Shown here: positions 33,671 to 43,568 of the stretch, one piece after another
Layout of the letters: each line of letters starts with the position of its first letter
How positions within the stretch are numbered: position 1 is the first letter of the stretch
NCBI GenBank assembly: GCA_019509985.1
Contig: JAEKLF010000068.1
Location: 1-58,022, forward strand
Source of the DNA: Burkholderiales bacterium
GTDB taxonomy: Bacteria; Pseudomonadota; Gammaproteobacteria; Burkholderiales; Burkholderiaceae_C
Direction: 5' to 3'
Length of the DNA stretch: 58,022 bases
Translations under genes and position numbers: made by a program
The notes under the pieces: model-generated
What the model saw: the letters and a program-made list of their open reading frames with translations, nothing else
What the model was told of the DNA's origin: nothing
Databases searched by the model: none

Positions 33671-36600
33671 TCAACGCTGCAGGTTGCGGGGCTGCGGCAC
33701 GGCTTCCAGCGGCACGCCGCCGCGGGCCACCGCGAGCGGCACCAGGCGTAGAGTTTCCAGCGCGTTGGCGGCCTGGCCATCGGTGGTGACGGCCAGCGTC
33801 AGCGTGTTCTCGCCGTTCGGGTTCAGGATGCCCGGCGGCAGCACGAAGACGCGCTGCGGCCCGACGTGGGCGATGAACTGGCCGAGGTTCCAGCCGTTGA
33901 CGAAGATCAGCGCGCGGTTCTCGACCTCCGAGCGTGGCTGAGTCGTGTCGCCGAAGGCCAGGCCCAGTTGCACGTCGTGGCCTTGCGGCAAGTCGAGCCT
34001 GAAGTTCGTGCGCAGCCAGTAGGTGCCGGGCGCTGGCGGCGCGGCGCCCACGGTCGTCTCCTCCCAGCCGGCCTGGGGCTTGGCCGGGTCGGCGGGCAGG
34101 TGCCAGCCCATGCGTTCACCGTGCAGGCCACCGTTGTTCATCGGCCCGCGAACGAGGTCGGCGATGTCCTCGCCGCCCTTGTTGCCCTGGATCTTCCAGG
34201 CGATCGGCGTGCCGAATCGCTGGCCACCCTTGGGCGTGATGGACGCGGCGATGAGGCCGCGCGCCTCCTTGTGCGCGTCGTCGGCGAACAGGTCCCAGTT
34301 GTGCGAGTTGTTGCGCACGACGACCGCCAACACGTGCTCGCCCGCGGGCAGGTTCTTCAGCCACTGCTTGAAGGTGTCGGTCGTCTCGGGGAAGGGCCGG
34401 CCGGTGTCGTTCTCCTGCTGGCCGAGGAATTGCCCGTCCAGCCAGACCTGGATCATGCCGGCGCCACCCGCGCCGAAGAACAGCTCCAGCTGCTGCGGAT
34501 TGGCGGTGCTCGTCGTGAAGCGGCCGCGGTACCAGACGTCGCCGTGGTGGAAGCCGTAGTCGCTCATCGCCAGCACCGGCTGGCCCTTGTCGGGCGCGGT
34601 GTAGACGTTGGCGGCCGAGGCCGGCGCGTCGGCCTTGCGCCAGGCGCTGTCGTCGAAGTTCGGCGCGGCTTCCAGGGAGTCGAAGCGGCGCGTCCATTTC
34701 AGTTGTGCGAGGTCGGGCAGCTGGATGGGCTCGGGGCCGGGCAGGGCCGTGCGGGTGGTCAGGCTGAAGTCCTGTGCCGCGGTTGCGACGGCCTGGCCGT
34801 TGAAGCTCAAGCCGGTGATGCCCTCGGGCACCCACGCGCGCAGCATGCTGGGCGCAGTCGTGTCGCCGCGCAGTCGCAACATCTTGCCGTCCAGCGCGGC
34901 GGAACGGACGAGGCCGGGGCTGCGCACCAGCACAGCGTGGCCGCCGGCCTGCAGGCGCCAGAACTCCTGGCCCGTCTTCTCGTCGGCGATGAGCAGCAGC
35001 AGGGGCGCGCGGCCGGCGCCACTGATCAGCACTTCGATGAGGCCGGTGTGCTGGTAGTTCAGCCGCAGGTCACCGTTCTTCGCGTCCCAGTTCACCTGGG
35101 CCTGGCCGCGCAGCAGCTTCACGGTCGGCTTGGCGGCGTAGCGCAGCACGGTCTCGCCGTCGTCGACGTTGCGGCCGTAGAGCAGCGCCAGGTCACGCGC
35201 GCCCTGCTGCATCTGGGCCTGCAGCTCGCTGGTGCTGTAGACGAGGTGCTGGCGCTCCAGCGCGTAGCTGGCCAACAGCAACTTGGCATCCTGCCCCGTC
35301 AGCGTCAGCTTGCCGGCCTGCGGGACTTGATAGGTGCCGTCGCCTGTCTGCAGCTTGAAGCCGAAGGCCTCGGTGCCCGAGAGGTGGTTGTGCTGGGCCA
35401 GCAGCACGTGGCTGCCCAGCGCCTTGTTGACGTTGTGATAAAGCCTGACCTTGGCATTGCCTGGGTCCAGCACCTCTCCCTTGTCCATCTCGGCCAGCAC
35501 CGGTGTGGCGGCCCGCACGAAGCCGCCCATCTGCTTGAGCACCAGTGCCTTGTCGCGCATGACGCGGGCTTCGCTGATGGGCGCGCCGTAGTCGTAGCTG
35601 GTGTAGACGATGGGCCCCGGCTGCCAGCCCCAACTGGTGCCGCCGAAGGCCATGTAGATGGAGTGGATGGTCAGCGCGTTGATGAGGCTGCTGCCGTAGA
35701 ACACGCGTTCGTAGCCGCCGCCCTGGCGCCGCGCGGTGCACTCGTAGGTGCCGTTGCTGCCCCAGTAGTCGAACCAGCCCGCGCCGATCTCGGCGACGAA
35801 ACCCGGCGTGTTGGGCGAAGCGAGCGAGCCGACCTTGGGAAAATTCCTGCCGTAGAGGCCCCAGTCCGGCGCAGGGGCCGGCGAGCCGGGCTGGCCGTCC
35901 ACGCCGCAGACGCCGCCTGGGTAGCCGTCGAAGGCGTAGAGGTCGGTCGGGCCGGGGTTGGCAAATGGGGCGGTGGAATTCTTCGGCGTCCAGTCCGGCA
36001 GGCGCGAGGCGGCGTTGTGGAAGAGGGGCACCGTGATGCCGTCGGTCCGCGCCTTGTCCGCCAGGTGCTGCATGTGGCGGATGTTCTTGGGCTGCACCGA
36101 GAACAGCTCGTTCTCCAGCTGGTAGGCGATGACGTTGCCGCCGCCGTTGGTGAGCTGGTGGCGGGCCAGGATGGCGTTGATCTGCGTCATCCATTCATCG
36201 GCTGCGGCCTGGTAGTCGGCCGCGTCGGTGCGGGCCTCGGCGCGCTGGCGCAGCAGCCAGCCGGGGAAGCCACCGGCCGTCAGCTCGGCGTTCACATACG
36301 GGCCCATGCGCGCAATGACGTAGAGGCCTTCCTCCTCAGCCATCTCGATGGCGCGCTCGATGTTGCGCACACCGGTGAAGTCATAGTGGCCCGGCTTGGC
36401 CGAGTGGTAGCCCCAGCTGAAATAGAGCGACACGGCGTTGAGGCCGGCCGCCTTCATCTTCTGCAGCACGTCGCGCCACAGGCTGGGTGAGGGCAGGCGG
36501 AAGGGGTGAAACTCGCCCGCGAAAACCATCTCGCGACGGCCGTCGATGATCAGCGAGTGGCGGTCCCAGGTTATTGACTTGGGCTTGTTCTTCGGCGCCG

Positions 36601-37579
36601 TCGCGCGCTCCAGCTGCGCGGTGTCTTCCGAGATGACGGTGAAGTGGCGCACCGTGCCCGACACACCGCCCAGCTCTTTCCTTGCGGTCCAGGTGTTGAG
36701 GCCATCGAAGCTGTCCGAATACCAGTAGCGCTTGCTCGTGTAGTCGTCGAAATAGATGCGCCAGCCTGCACGGCTATCGCTCGACTTGATGGGAACCAGC
36801 GCCTGGCCTTCCGACGGGCCGCCCCAGCCGGCCCAGTCGCCGGTCTTCTGGATCGTCCACGGGCCTTCAAGCGACGCCGCCGTCGCCAGCTCGATGAACT
36901 TGGTCGTCTCGTTCTTCGTGAATGCGACGTAGCGGCCCTCGTGCTGGATGACGAAGGTGTCGATGCAGTTGTTCTCCAGCCCCCGCATGGGCACCGGGTC
37001 GGCGAACTTCGTGAAGCCCGCGTCCAGCGCCTTCACGGTGTAGGCGGCGAACGGGCCGCCCGTGCCTTTCGTCGACAGGCTGACGATGAGCTTGAGGCCG
37101 CCGTCGCTGTCGCGAAACCACTCTGGCGCCCAGACGTTCTTGACACCGGCCAGCTTCACCGGCACGTCGGCCACATGCGTCCAGTTCTTCAGGTCGGCCG
37201 ACTTCGCGATGCCGAAGGTCGAGCCGTTCCAGTTGGTGGTGTACGCCACGTAATAGAGGCCGTCCGCCGCGCGAATGATGGATGGGTCGCGCAGCAGGTC
37301 CTTGGGCGGCTGGTAGACCTCGGAGCCCAGCGACGTGAAAGTGACGCCGTCGTTCGACGAAAACAGGCTGAGCTTGTCCTGCGAGGTCGCCGTGAAGGCC
37401 GACATCAGGAAGCTGCGTTCGCCTTTGGCCGCCGGGGTTGCGGCCAGCGCGGGCGTGCTGGCGGCCGTGGGCGGCTGCTGCCCCGGCAGGTCCTGCGCCT
37501 GGATCGGCCCGCACAGCCAAAGCGCGGCCCACCAGACGGCAAAGCGGGGCGACGGAGCAAACGGCAAGGCAGCGGGCAT
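33671..37579 (-). CDS. Two-domain glycosidase: GH43-type propeller fused to GH35 beta-galactosidase
   Basis: A 1,302-residue secreted protein with a signal peptide (ending GPIQA). Residues ~55-325 are a GH43-like propeller with its three acids in place (Asp98 in LRDPSII, Asp207 in CIDTFVI, Glu257 in PSEGQALV). Residues ~335 to the end are GH35: FAGEFHPFRLPSPSLWRDVL, acid/base Glu491 in YQLENELF, nucleophile Glu597 in FVAEIGAGWFDYWG, then C-terminal beta domains including a galactose-binding-like jelly roll. The likely job is removal of galactan or arabinogalactan side chains, with the GH43 part taking arabinose or galactose. An operator-like site lies 60 bases upstream. Most GH35 enzymes are single-catalytic, so the fusion is notable. 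Confidence 0.9.
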   Translation of the reverse strand: MPAALPFAPSPRFAVWWAALWLCGPIQAQDLPGQQPPTAASTPALAATPAAKGERSFLMSAFTATSQDKLSLFSSNDGVTFTSLGSEVYQPPKDLLRDPSIIRAADGLYYVAYTTNWNGSTFGIAKSADLKNWTHVADVPVKLAGVKNVWAPEWFRDSDGGLKLIVSLSTKGTGGPFAAYTVKALDAGFTKFADPVPMRGLENNCIDTFVIQHEGRYVAFTKNETTKFIELATAASLEGPWTIQKTGDWAGWGGPSEGQALVPIKSSDSRAGWRIYFDDYTSKRYWYSDSFDGLNTWTARKELGGVSGTVRHFTVISEDTAQLERATAPKNKPKSITWDRHSLIIDGRREMVFAGEFHPFRLPSPSLWRDVLQKMKAAGLNAVSLYFSWGYHSAKPGHYDFTGVRNIERAIEMAEEEGLYVIARMGPYVNAELTAGGFPGWLLRQRAEARTDAADYQAAADEWMTQINAILARHQLTNGGGNVIAYQLENELFSVQPKNIRHMQHLADKARTDGITVPLFHNAASRLPDWTPKNSTAPFANPGPTDLYAFDGYPGGVCGVDGQPGSPAPAPDWGLYGRNFPKVGSLASPNTPGFVAEIGAGWFDYWGSNGTYECTARRQGGGYERVFYGSSLINALTIHSIYMAFGGTSWGWQPGPIVYTSYDYGAPISEARVMRDKALVLKQMGGFVRAATPVLAEMDKGEVLDPGNAKVRLYHNVNKALGSHVLLAQHNHLSGTEAFGFKLQTGDGTYQVPQAGKLTLTGQDAKLLLASYALERQHLVYSTSELQAQMQQGARDLALLYGRNVDDGETVLRYAAKPTVKLLRGQAQVNWDAKNGDLRLNYQHTGLIEVLISGAGRAPLLLLIADEKTGQEFWRLQAGGHAVLVRSPGLVRSAALDGKMLRLRGDTTAPSMLRAWVPEGITGLSFNGQAVATAAQDFSLTTRTALPGPEPIQLPDLAQLKWTRRFDSLEAAPNFDDSAWRKADAPASAANVYTAPDKGQPVLAMSDYGFHHGDVWYRGRFTTSTANPQQLELFFGAGGAGMIQVWLDGQFLGQQENDTGRPFPETTDTFKQWLKNLPAGEHVLAVVVRNNSHNWDLFADDAHKEARGLIAASITPKGGQRFGTPIAWKIQGNKGGEDIADLVRGPMNNGGLHGERMGWHLPADPAKPQAGWEETTVGAAPPAPGTYWLRTNFRLDLPQGHDVQLGLAFGDTTQPRSEVENRALIFVNGWNLGQFIAHVGPQRVFVLPPGILNPNGENTLTLAVTTDGQAANALETLRLVPLAVARGGVPLEAVPQPRNLQR

Positions 37580-37640
37580 AGCGGACCGGGAGTGCGGGGA
37601 GCCTGAATCAGTGTCACCCGGTTCGCCGCCACCAAAAAAT

Positions 37641-37650
37641 CAAGCGCTTG
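37641..37650. promoter_or_regulatory. Operator-like site 4, upstream of the GH43-GH35 gene
   Basis: CAAGCGCTTG is a perfect 10-bp palindrome identical to the centre of site 1. It lies in the divergent gap between this gene and ftsY, next to an A-run, and may overlap the GH43-GH35 promoter. Confidence 0.55.
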
Positions 37651-37786
37651 CGAGAAAGGCCGCGCCGGAGGCCAGTCACAGCGGCAGGCGATCAGGTTCT
37701 TTGCGCGCTTTGGCCAACAAACCGAACAGGGCTTGAAAGGAGACCTTCCGGGCGATCAAGCGTCAAAGCGCAAAGAGCCAGCGAAA

Positions 37787-38914
<1,128 letters not shown>

Positions 38915-38927
38915 GCTTGCCGGGGCC

Positions 38928-39464
38928 TCAATGGGCCTGCGGCATGTCTGCGTAGTAGCCGGCGCCGCGAGGCTTGGGGAAGAGCCGGCTGCGCAGCCGG
39001 TCGCCGTCATCGTCGCCTTGCCATTCGCGGTCCCACAGCGTCAGCGGCAGGCCGCTGGCCTCCAGCACCCGCAGCAGCCGTTCGCGCTTGCGCACATGCC
39101 GGGGCTGGTCGCCCGCGAGAGGCATGACGACCACCGAGCGCACATTGCCGTGCTCGTCGCACAGGGCGAAGTCGGCGGTCAGCAGGCCGGTGCGCGACAG
39201 CCATTCGCGGTAGGACTGGTTCAGCGGCACGCGTACGAGCTTGTGCAGGGGCACATGCGCGAGCAGGAAGCCCTTGGGGTGCTCCAGCGCCAGGGCCCGG
39301 GCGATGCATTTGTGGGCGTGGCGCTCCGCGCTGGCCAGCACCCGCGTGGGTGTGGGCGGCCAGCGCATCACGGTGTCCGAGGGGTCGGCGCGGCGGGCGT
39401 CGTCCTGGCCGGTCAGGCGGCTCAGCCAGGAGCCGACGGCGTGAGGAAGGCGGAGATTGAGCAT
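38928..39464 (-). CDS. DUF2726-family protein
   Basis: A 178-residue protein ending 13 bases from the ftsY stop (convergent). The conserved core VPLNQSYREWLSRTGLLTADFALCDEHGNVRSVV is split here as VRVPLNQSY, LTADFALCDEHGN and RSVVVMPL, followed by KRERLLRVLEASGLPL. It resembles DUF2726, whose members look like restriction-endonuclease-fold domains, but the function is not established. The start at 39464 (MLNLRLPH) is preferred over a longer frame because it leaves 10 bases to the LysR stop and a GGAG-like stretch upstream. Confidence 0.7.
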   Translation of the reverse strand: MLNLRLPHAVGSWLSRLTGQDDARRADPSDTVMRWPPTPTRVLASAERHAHKCIARALALEHPKGFLLAHVPLHKLVRVPLNQSYREWLSRTGLLTADFALCDEHGNVRSVVVMPLAGDQPRHVRKRERLLRVLEASGLPLTLWDREWQGDDDGDRLRSRLFPKPRGAGYYADMPQAH

Positions 39465-39474
39465 CCGCCGCACG

Positions 39475-40443
39475 CTAGCGGTCGCGGCTGCGCTTGACCA
39501 TGCCCGGCCGTCCCCTGACCTTGGGACCAAGTGTGAGCACTTGTGTCCCCGCGGCGCTATCCGGCGTGAGCTGCTCGAACTCGGCCTGGATCCAGGCCTC
39601 GAAGACCTTCACAGCCGGTGCGCTGCTGCGTGCCGCGCCGCGCAGCAGACGGTAGCCATAGGCCGAGGGCAAGGGCGCGCAGTCGGCCCGCACGAGGCGC
39701 CCGTGCGCCAGGTCCTCGGCCGCGAGCGCGAACGGCACGAGGCCGACGCCCAGGCCTGCAACTGCGGCCTGCACCAGCAGCCCACCATGGCTGCAGGCGC
39801 GTGAAAAGTCCAGATGGCGGCGTGAAGCGAGCCCCTCGCGCGCCAGCAACCGCTGCCAGGTGTCCAGCCCGCCTTCTTCGTGCAGCAGCGGCTGGCGAAG
39901 CAGCTCGGCCAGTGGCACCGGCTTGGCCACGAGGGTCGGGCTGTAGGCGACGACCCATTGCTCGGCATACAGCGGCGGCCCGTCCATCGTGGCCAGCGAC
40001 TGGTAGCGCAGCGCGAGGTCGCAGCCGCCGCCGTCCAGGTCAGCGAGCTGGTCGCTGGCCTCCACCCGCACGTCGGCCGCCGGATGCGCGGCCGTGAAGC
40101 GGTGCAGCCGCGGCACGAGGAACTTCATCGTCAGCGAATGCGTGCTAGACACGCGCACGCGCTGCGGGTCCTGTGTCTCGCGCAGCGCCAGCACCTGGCC
40201 GCGCAGTTCGGCCAGCATGCGCGTGACGGTTGCCGCAAGCGCCTGGCCGGGCGGCGTGATGGCGACGTGGCGCGGGTGGCGGACGAACAAGGCCAGACCG
40301 AGGGACTGCTCCAGCAGCTTGATCTGCTGGCTCAAGGCGGCCGGCGTCTTGTGCAACTCGGCCGCCGCCGCGCGGAAGCCGCCGAGGCGGGCTGCGGCCT
40401 CGAAGTCCAGCAGGCCGGACAGGCTGGCAAGCGGCTTGGGCAT
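39475..40443 (-). CDS. LysR-family transcriptional regulator
   Basis: The 322-residue protein has the LysR winged helix at residues ~5-65 (LLDFEAAARLGGFRAAAAEL, then KTPAALSQQIKLLEQSLG) and a periplasmic-binding-like effector domain afterwards (VRVSSTHSLTMKFLVPRL). The effector half resembles GcvA-type regulators. It is transcribed divergently from the epimerase-lysE pair, the usual sign that it controls them. The effector is unknown. Confidence 0.9.
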   Translation of the reverse strand: MPKPLASLSGLLDFEAAARLGGFRAAAAELHKTPAALSQQIKLLEQSLGLALFVRHPRHVAITPPGQALAATVTRMLAELRGQVLALRETQDPQRVRVSSTHSLTMKFLVPRLHRFTAAHPAADVRVEASDQLADLDGGGCDLALRYQSLATMDGPPLYAEQWVVAYSPTLVAKPVPLAELLRQPLLHEEGGLDTWQRLLAREGLASRRHLDFSRACSHGGLLVQAAVAGLGVGLVPFALAAEDLAHGRLVRADCAPLPSAYGYRLLRGAARSSAPAVKVFEAWIQAEFEQLTPDSAAGTQVLTLGPKVRGRPGMVKRSRDR

Positions 40444-40544
40444 GGTGAAGGCTAGGTTTGGCTGATCCTCAGGGCAGGCAATTCTCGCTTTTCACCGGGT
40501 CGGCCTGAGGAAAGACTGCGTGCCAGGCATTCCAAGGAGCAGTC

Positions 40545-41441
40545 ATGGGTCAAGAAATCCTGGTCATCGGCGGCACGCGCTATTTCGGCATCCATCTCGT
40601 CGAGGCGCTGCTTGCCGCCGGCGAGCGCGTGACCATCGCGACGCGCGGGCGCATGCCCGACCCCTTCGGCACGCGGGTGCGCCGCATCACGGTGGACCGC
40701 GGTGACGCGACGGCCATGCAGGCCGCCTTCGGCGATGCGCGCTTCGACCTGGTCTACGACCAGATGTGCTACGGCCCCGACGAGGCGGCGCTGGCCGTGC
40801 GGCTGTTCGCCGGACGGGTGGGGCGTTATCTGATGACGTCGACCATCGAGGTCTACGACGCGCTGCACGGCCGGCTGCAACGCCCGTACCGCGAGGACGA
40901 TCTCGATCTGGCGCAGGCCGTGGAGCACCCGCCCACGGCCTATGGCGATGGCAAGCGCGGCGCCGAAGCCGCGCTGCTGGCCGCGCCCGGTCTGTCGGTC
41001 GCGACGTTGCGGCTGGCCCATGTGCTCGGCGGGCCGGAAGACTTCACCGGCCGGCTGCGTGGCCATGTCGAGGCCGTGCTGCGCGGCGAGACCCTGCGGC
41101 ATGCGGCCGTGCCCGGCGGCACCTCCTTCATCGATGCGGCCGGCGTCGTCGAACTGCTGGTCTGGGCCGGCCGCCAGGACTTTCTCGGCCCGCTCAATGT
41201 CGCCAGCGATGGCACGTTGACGGCGCCTGGGCTGCGCGCGCGCATCGCGGCACGGCTGGGCAAGGAGGCGCTGCTGGCTCCGGGCGACGCGGCGGGCGAT
41301 TTCAACTACGCCGCGCCGCACTCGATGGACACCCGCCGCGCCGTGGCACGGGGCTGGCGCTTCGGCGCCGTCGACGACTGGCTGGACGCGCTCATCGACG
41401 CCCATGTCGCTCCGTTGGCCGGCGGGACGGTCAGCGCATGA
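40545..41441 (+). CDS. NAD-dependent epimerase/reductase (extended SDR)
   Basis: A 298-residue extended short-chain dehydrogenase. The N-terminal nucleotide-binding motif is LVIGGTRYFGIHLVEAL (GGTRYFG), followed by TSTIEVYD and the catalytic-region AYGDGKRGAE, where the usual YxxxK appears as Y-G-D-G-K. A strong AAGGAG site (40534-40539) precedes the ATG. The stop overlaps the lysE start by ATGA. The substrate cannot be told from sequence; the pairing with an exporter and a LysR suggests a small inducible metabolic or detoxification module. Confidence 0.85.
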   Translation: MGQEILVIGGTRYFGIHLVEALLAAGERVTIATRGRMPDPFGTRVRRITVDRGDATAMQAAFGDARFDLVYDQMCYGPDEAALAVRLFAGRVGRYLMTSTIEVYDALHGRLQRPYREDDLDLAQAVEHPPTAYGDGKRGAEAALLAAPGLSVATLRLAHVLGGPEDFTGRLRGHVEAVLRGETLRHAAVPGGTSFIDAAGVVELLVWAGRQDFLGPLNVASDGTLTAPGLRARIAARLGKEALLAPGDAAGDFNYAAPHSMDTRRAVARGWRFGAVDDWLDALIDAHVAPLAGGTVSA

Positions 41442-42031
41442 ACGGCATCCAGCATCTCAGCGCCTTCCTGCTGGCCGCGCTGCTCGTCATCGTCGTGCCG
41501 GGGCCGGCGACGCTGTATGTGCTGGGCCAGGCGCGCGCCGCGGCGCCGCGCGCGATGCTGGCCGTGGCGGGCCTCGTCGTGGGTGATCTGCTGCTGATCA
41601 CTGCGGCCGGGCTGGGTCTGGGCACGCTGCTGCGCCAGTGGCCGGCGGCTTTGCTGGCATTGCGGATCGTCGGTGCGGCCTACGTGGCCTGGCTCGGGTT
41701 GGCGATGTTGCGCAGCGCGCCGACCGGCGAGGCCGCCGCACCCATATCCGGTGCCACGTTCAGACCGGCCTTGCTGCTGACGCTGCTCAACCCCAAGCCC
41801 ATCCTGTTCTTCGGCGCCTTCTTCCCGCTCTTCCTGACGGCAGACGGCGGCGACTGGCTTGCCGGCTTCCTGCGGCTGGGCCTGCTGTTCGAACTGATCA
41901 ACGTCGGCTGGTTCGCGCTGCTGATCACGGCGGCGGTGCGGCTGCGGGCCCATGCACCGGCCGGGCCCTGGCTGAACCGCCTGGGCGGCGTGGGTCTGCT
42001 CGGCTGCGCAGCCCTGGTGCTGTTCGGCTAG
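41438..42031 (+). CDS. LysE/RhtB-family exporter
   Basis: A 197-residue inner-membrane protein with about six hydrophobic helices. The RhtB/LysE signature is clear: an early helix with VIVVPGPATLYVLGQA, then VGDLLLITAAGLGLGTLL, and LLTLLNPKPILFFGAFFPLFL. These export amino acids or related small molecules. The protein seems complete, ending WLNRLGGVGLLGCAALVLFG, although it stops only one base before the 261-bp repeat that also ends ffh. It is translationally coupled to the epimerase gene. Confidence 0.9.
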   Translation: MNGIQHLSAFLLAALLVIVVPGPATLYVLGQARAAAPRAMLAVAGLVVGDLLLITAAGLGLGTLLRQWPAALLALRIVGAAYVAWLGLAMLRSAPTGEAAAPISGATFRPALLLTLLNPKPILFFGAFFPLFLTADGGDWLAGFLRLGLLFELINVGWFALLITAAVRLRAHAPAGPWLNRLGGVGLLGCAALVLFG

Positions 42032-42032
42032 G

Positions 42033-42293
42033 GCCTGTTAACACTACGGCAGTGGGCCGCGTTGTGACCAGAAAGCCCGCGAGCAAGGCGTGAAACGAAG
42101 CTTGGGTAGGCCCCAAGCGAGGCTTCGCAACGCCGCGCGCGGGCTTTCTGGCCACAACCCGAAGGGAAGGCCAGCCGCCAGGGGCCACTCAGCGTTGCAT
42201 CGCTTGCCCGCATATCAATGCGGGCGGCGCGCTGCGCCTTGATTGGCCCCTGGCGGCTGGCCTTCGCGGCTCGCTGCCGTAGTGTTAACAGGC
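42033..42293. repeat. 261-bp MITE-like element with perfect 20-bp terminal inverted repeats
   Basis: The ends GCCTGTTAACACTACGGCAG (42033-42052) and its exact reverse complement (42274-42293) bound the element. Inside are nested inverted repeats: CCAGAAAGCCCGCG near 42068 against CGCGGGCTTTCTGG near 42136, and GGCCAGCCGCCAGGGGCCA near 42166 against TGGCCCCTGGCGGCTGGCC near 42244. It carries no transposase and is nearly all palindromic. The right end lies in the ffh reading frame and supplies the last 25 codons and the stop of that gene. I see no target-site duplication. Confidence 0.85.
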
Positions 42294-43513
42294 TTGCGGC
42301 TGGCCTTGCTCTTGCCGTCCATCAACAGTGCCGGGTGCGAACGCTCCTTGGCGCTCATCGAGCGCAGGATGCCTTCCATGCGCTTCATGTCGCGCTCGGC
42401 GCGGTCCATGTCGGCCTGGCCGGGCTGCTTGTTGCCCATCATGTTCTGCGGCAGCTTGTCCATCAGGCCGCCCAGGCCGCCCATCTTCTTCATCTGCGCG
42501 ATCTGCTGCAGGAAGTCGTTCAGGTCGAAGCCGCTGCCGCTCTTGAGCTTCTCGGCCATGGCCTGCGCCGAAGCCAGATCCACGCTCTGCGTGACCTGCT
42601 CCACCAGCGCCACGATGTCGCCCATGCCCAGCACGCGGCCGGCATGGCGGTCGGCGTCGAACACCTCCAGACCGTCGATCTTTTCCGAGACACCGGCGAA
42701 CTTGATCGGCGCACCGGTGATCTGGCGCACCGACAGTGCCGCGCCACCGCGCGAGTCGCCGTCCAGCTTGGTCAGCACGACACCGGTCAGCGGCAGCGCG
42801 TCCTTGAAAGCCTTGGCGGTGTTGACCGCATCCTGGCCCTGCATCGCGTCGACGACGAACAGCGTCTCGACCGGGTTCAGCACCGCGTGCAGGTCCTTGA
42901 TCTCGGCCATCAAGGCTTCGTCGATGGCCAGGCGGCCGGCCGTGTCGACCAGCAACACGTCGATGTAATGGCGCTTGGCGTAGTCCAGCGCGGCGAGTGC
43001 GATGTCGCGCGGCTTCTGGTCGGGTGTGGACTCGAACCACTCGGCGCCAGCCTGCTTGGTCACCGTCTTCAGCTGCTCGATGGCGGCGGGGCGGTAGACG
43101 TCGGCGCTGACCGTCAGCACCTTCTTCTTGCGCTTCTCGATCAAGTGCTTGGCCAGCTTGGCCGTCGTCGTCGTCTTGCCGGCGCCCTGCAGGCCGGCCA
43201 TCAGGATGACGGCGGGGGGCTGGGCGGCCAGGTTGATGTCGGCCACGCCCTCGCCCATGGTCGCGGCGAGTTCCTTGTGCACGACCGAGACCAGCACCTG
43301 GCCCGGGTTCAGCGAGCCGACCACCTCCTGGCCCAGCGCCTTCTCCTTCACGCGGGCGATGAAGTCGCGCACGACGGGCAGGGCCACGTCGGCCTCGAGC
43401 AGGGCCATGCGCACCTCGCGCAGCATGTCCTGCACATTGCTCTCGGTGATGCGGGCCTGGCCGCGCATCGTCTTGACGAGGCGACTCAGGCGGTCGGTGA
43501 GGTTGGAAGCCAT
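42215..43513 (-). CDS. ffh: Signal recognition particle protein Ffh, truncated in the M domain
   Basis: The N and G domains are intact: start at 43513 (MASNLTDRLSRLVKTMRGQA), P-loop GLQGAGKTTTTAKLAKHL, DVYRPAAIEQL, DTAGRLAIDE and TKLDGDSRGGAA. The M domain begins normally (GFDLNDFLQQIAQMKKMGGL, then SMSAKERSHPALL), but at KASRK the sequence switches to PVNTTAASREGQPPG, encoded by the adjacent repeat. In Ffh proteins this SRK is followed by the RRIAAGSG-type SRP-RNA-binding helix and a Met-rich tail; both are missing. The native part is 407 residues, the repeat-derived tail 25. The lost end is not found beyond the repeat, where lysE lies on the other strand. Functional Ffh needs that region, so this copy should not work as given. 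Confidence 0.9.
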   Translation of the reverse strand: MASNLTDRLSRLVKTMRGQARITESNVQDMLREVRMALLEADVALPVVRDFIARVKEKALGQEVVGSLNPGQVLVSVVHKELAATMGEGVADINLAAQPPAVILMAGLQGAGKTTTTAKLAKHLIEKRKKKVLTVSADVYRPAAIEQLKTVTKQAGAEWFESTPDQKPRDIALAALDYAKRHYIDVLLVDTAGRLAIDEALMAEIKDLHAVLNPVETLFVVDAMQGQDAVNTAKAFKDALPLTGVVLTKLDGDSRGGAALSVRQITGAPIKFAGVSEKIDGLEVFDADRHAGRVLGMGDIVALVEQVTQSVDLASAQAMAEKLKSGSGFDLNDFLQQIAQMKKMGGLGGLMDKLPQNMMGNKQPGQADMDRAERDMKRMEGILRSMSAKERSHPALLMDGKSKASRKPVNTTAASREGQPPGANQGAARRPH

Positions 43514-43568
43514 CGTTGGGGAGGGTTGAACCGGCAGAACGCGCGGAACCCAAAAGTACACTGCAGCC

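Noticed and set aside
40466..40511. TCCTCAGG / CCTGAGGA inverted repeat between LysR and the epimerase as an operator
   Set aside because: The arms are 30 bases apart and short, and no T-N11-A LysR box is evident; too weak to list.
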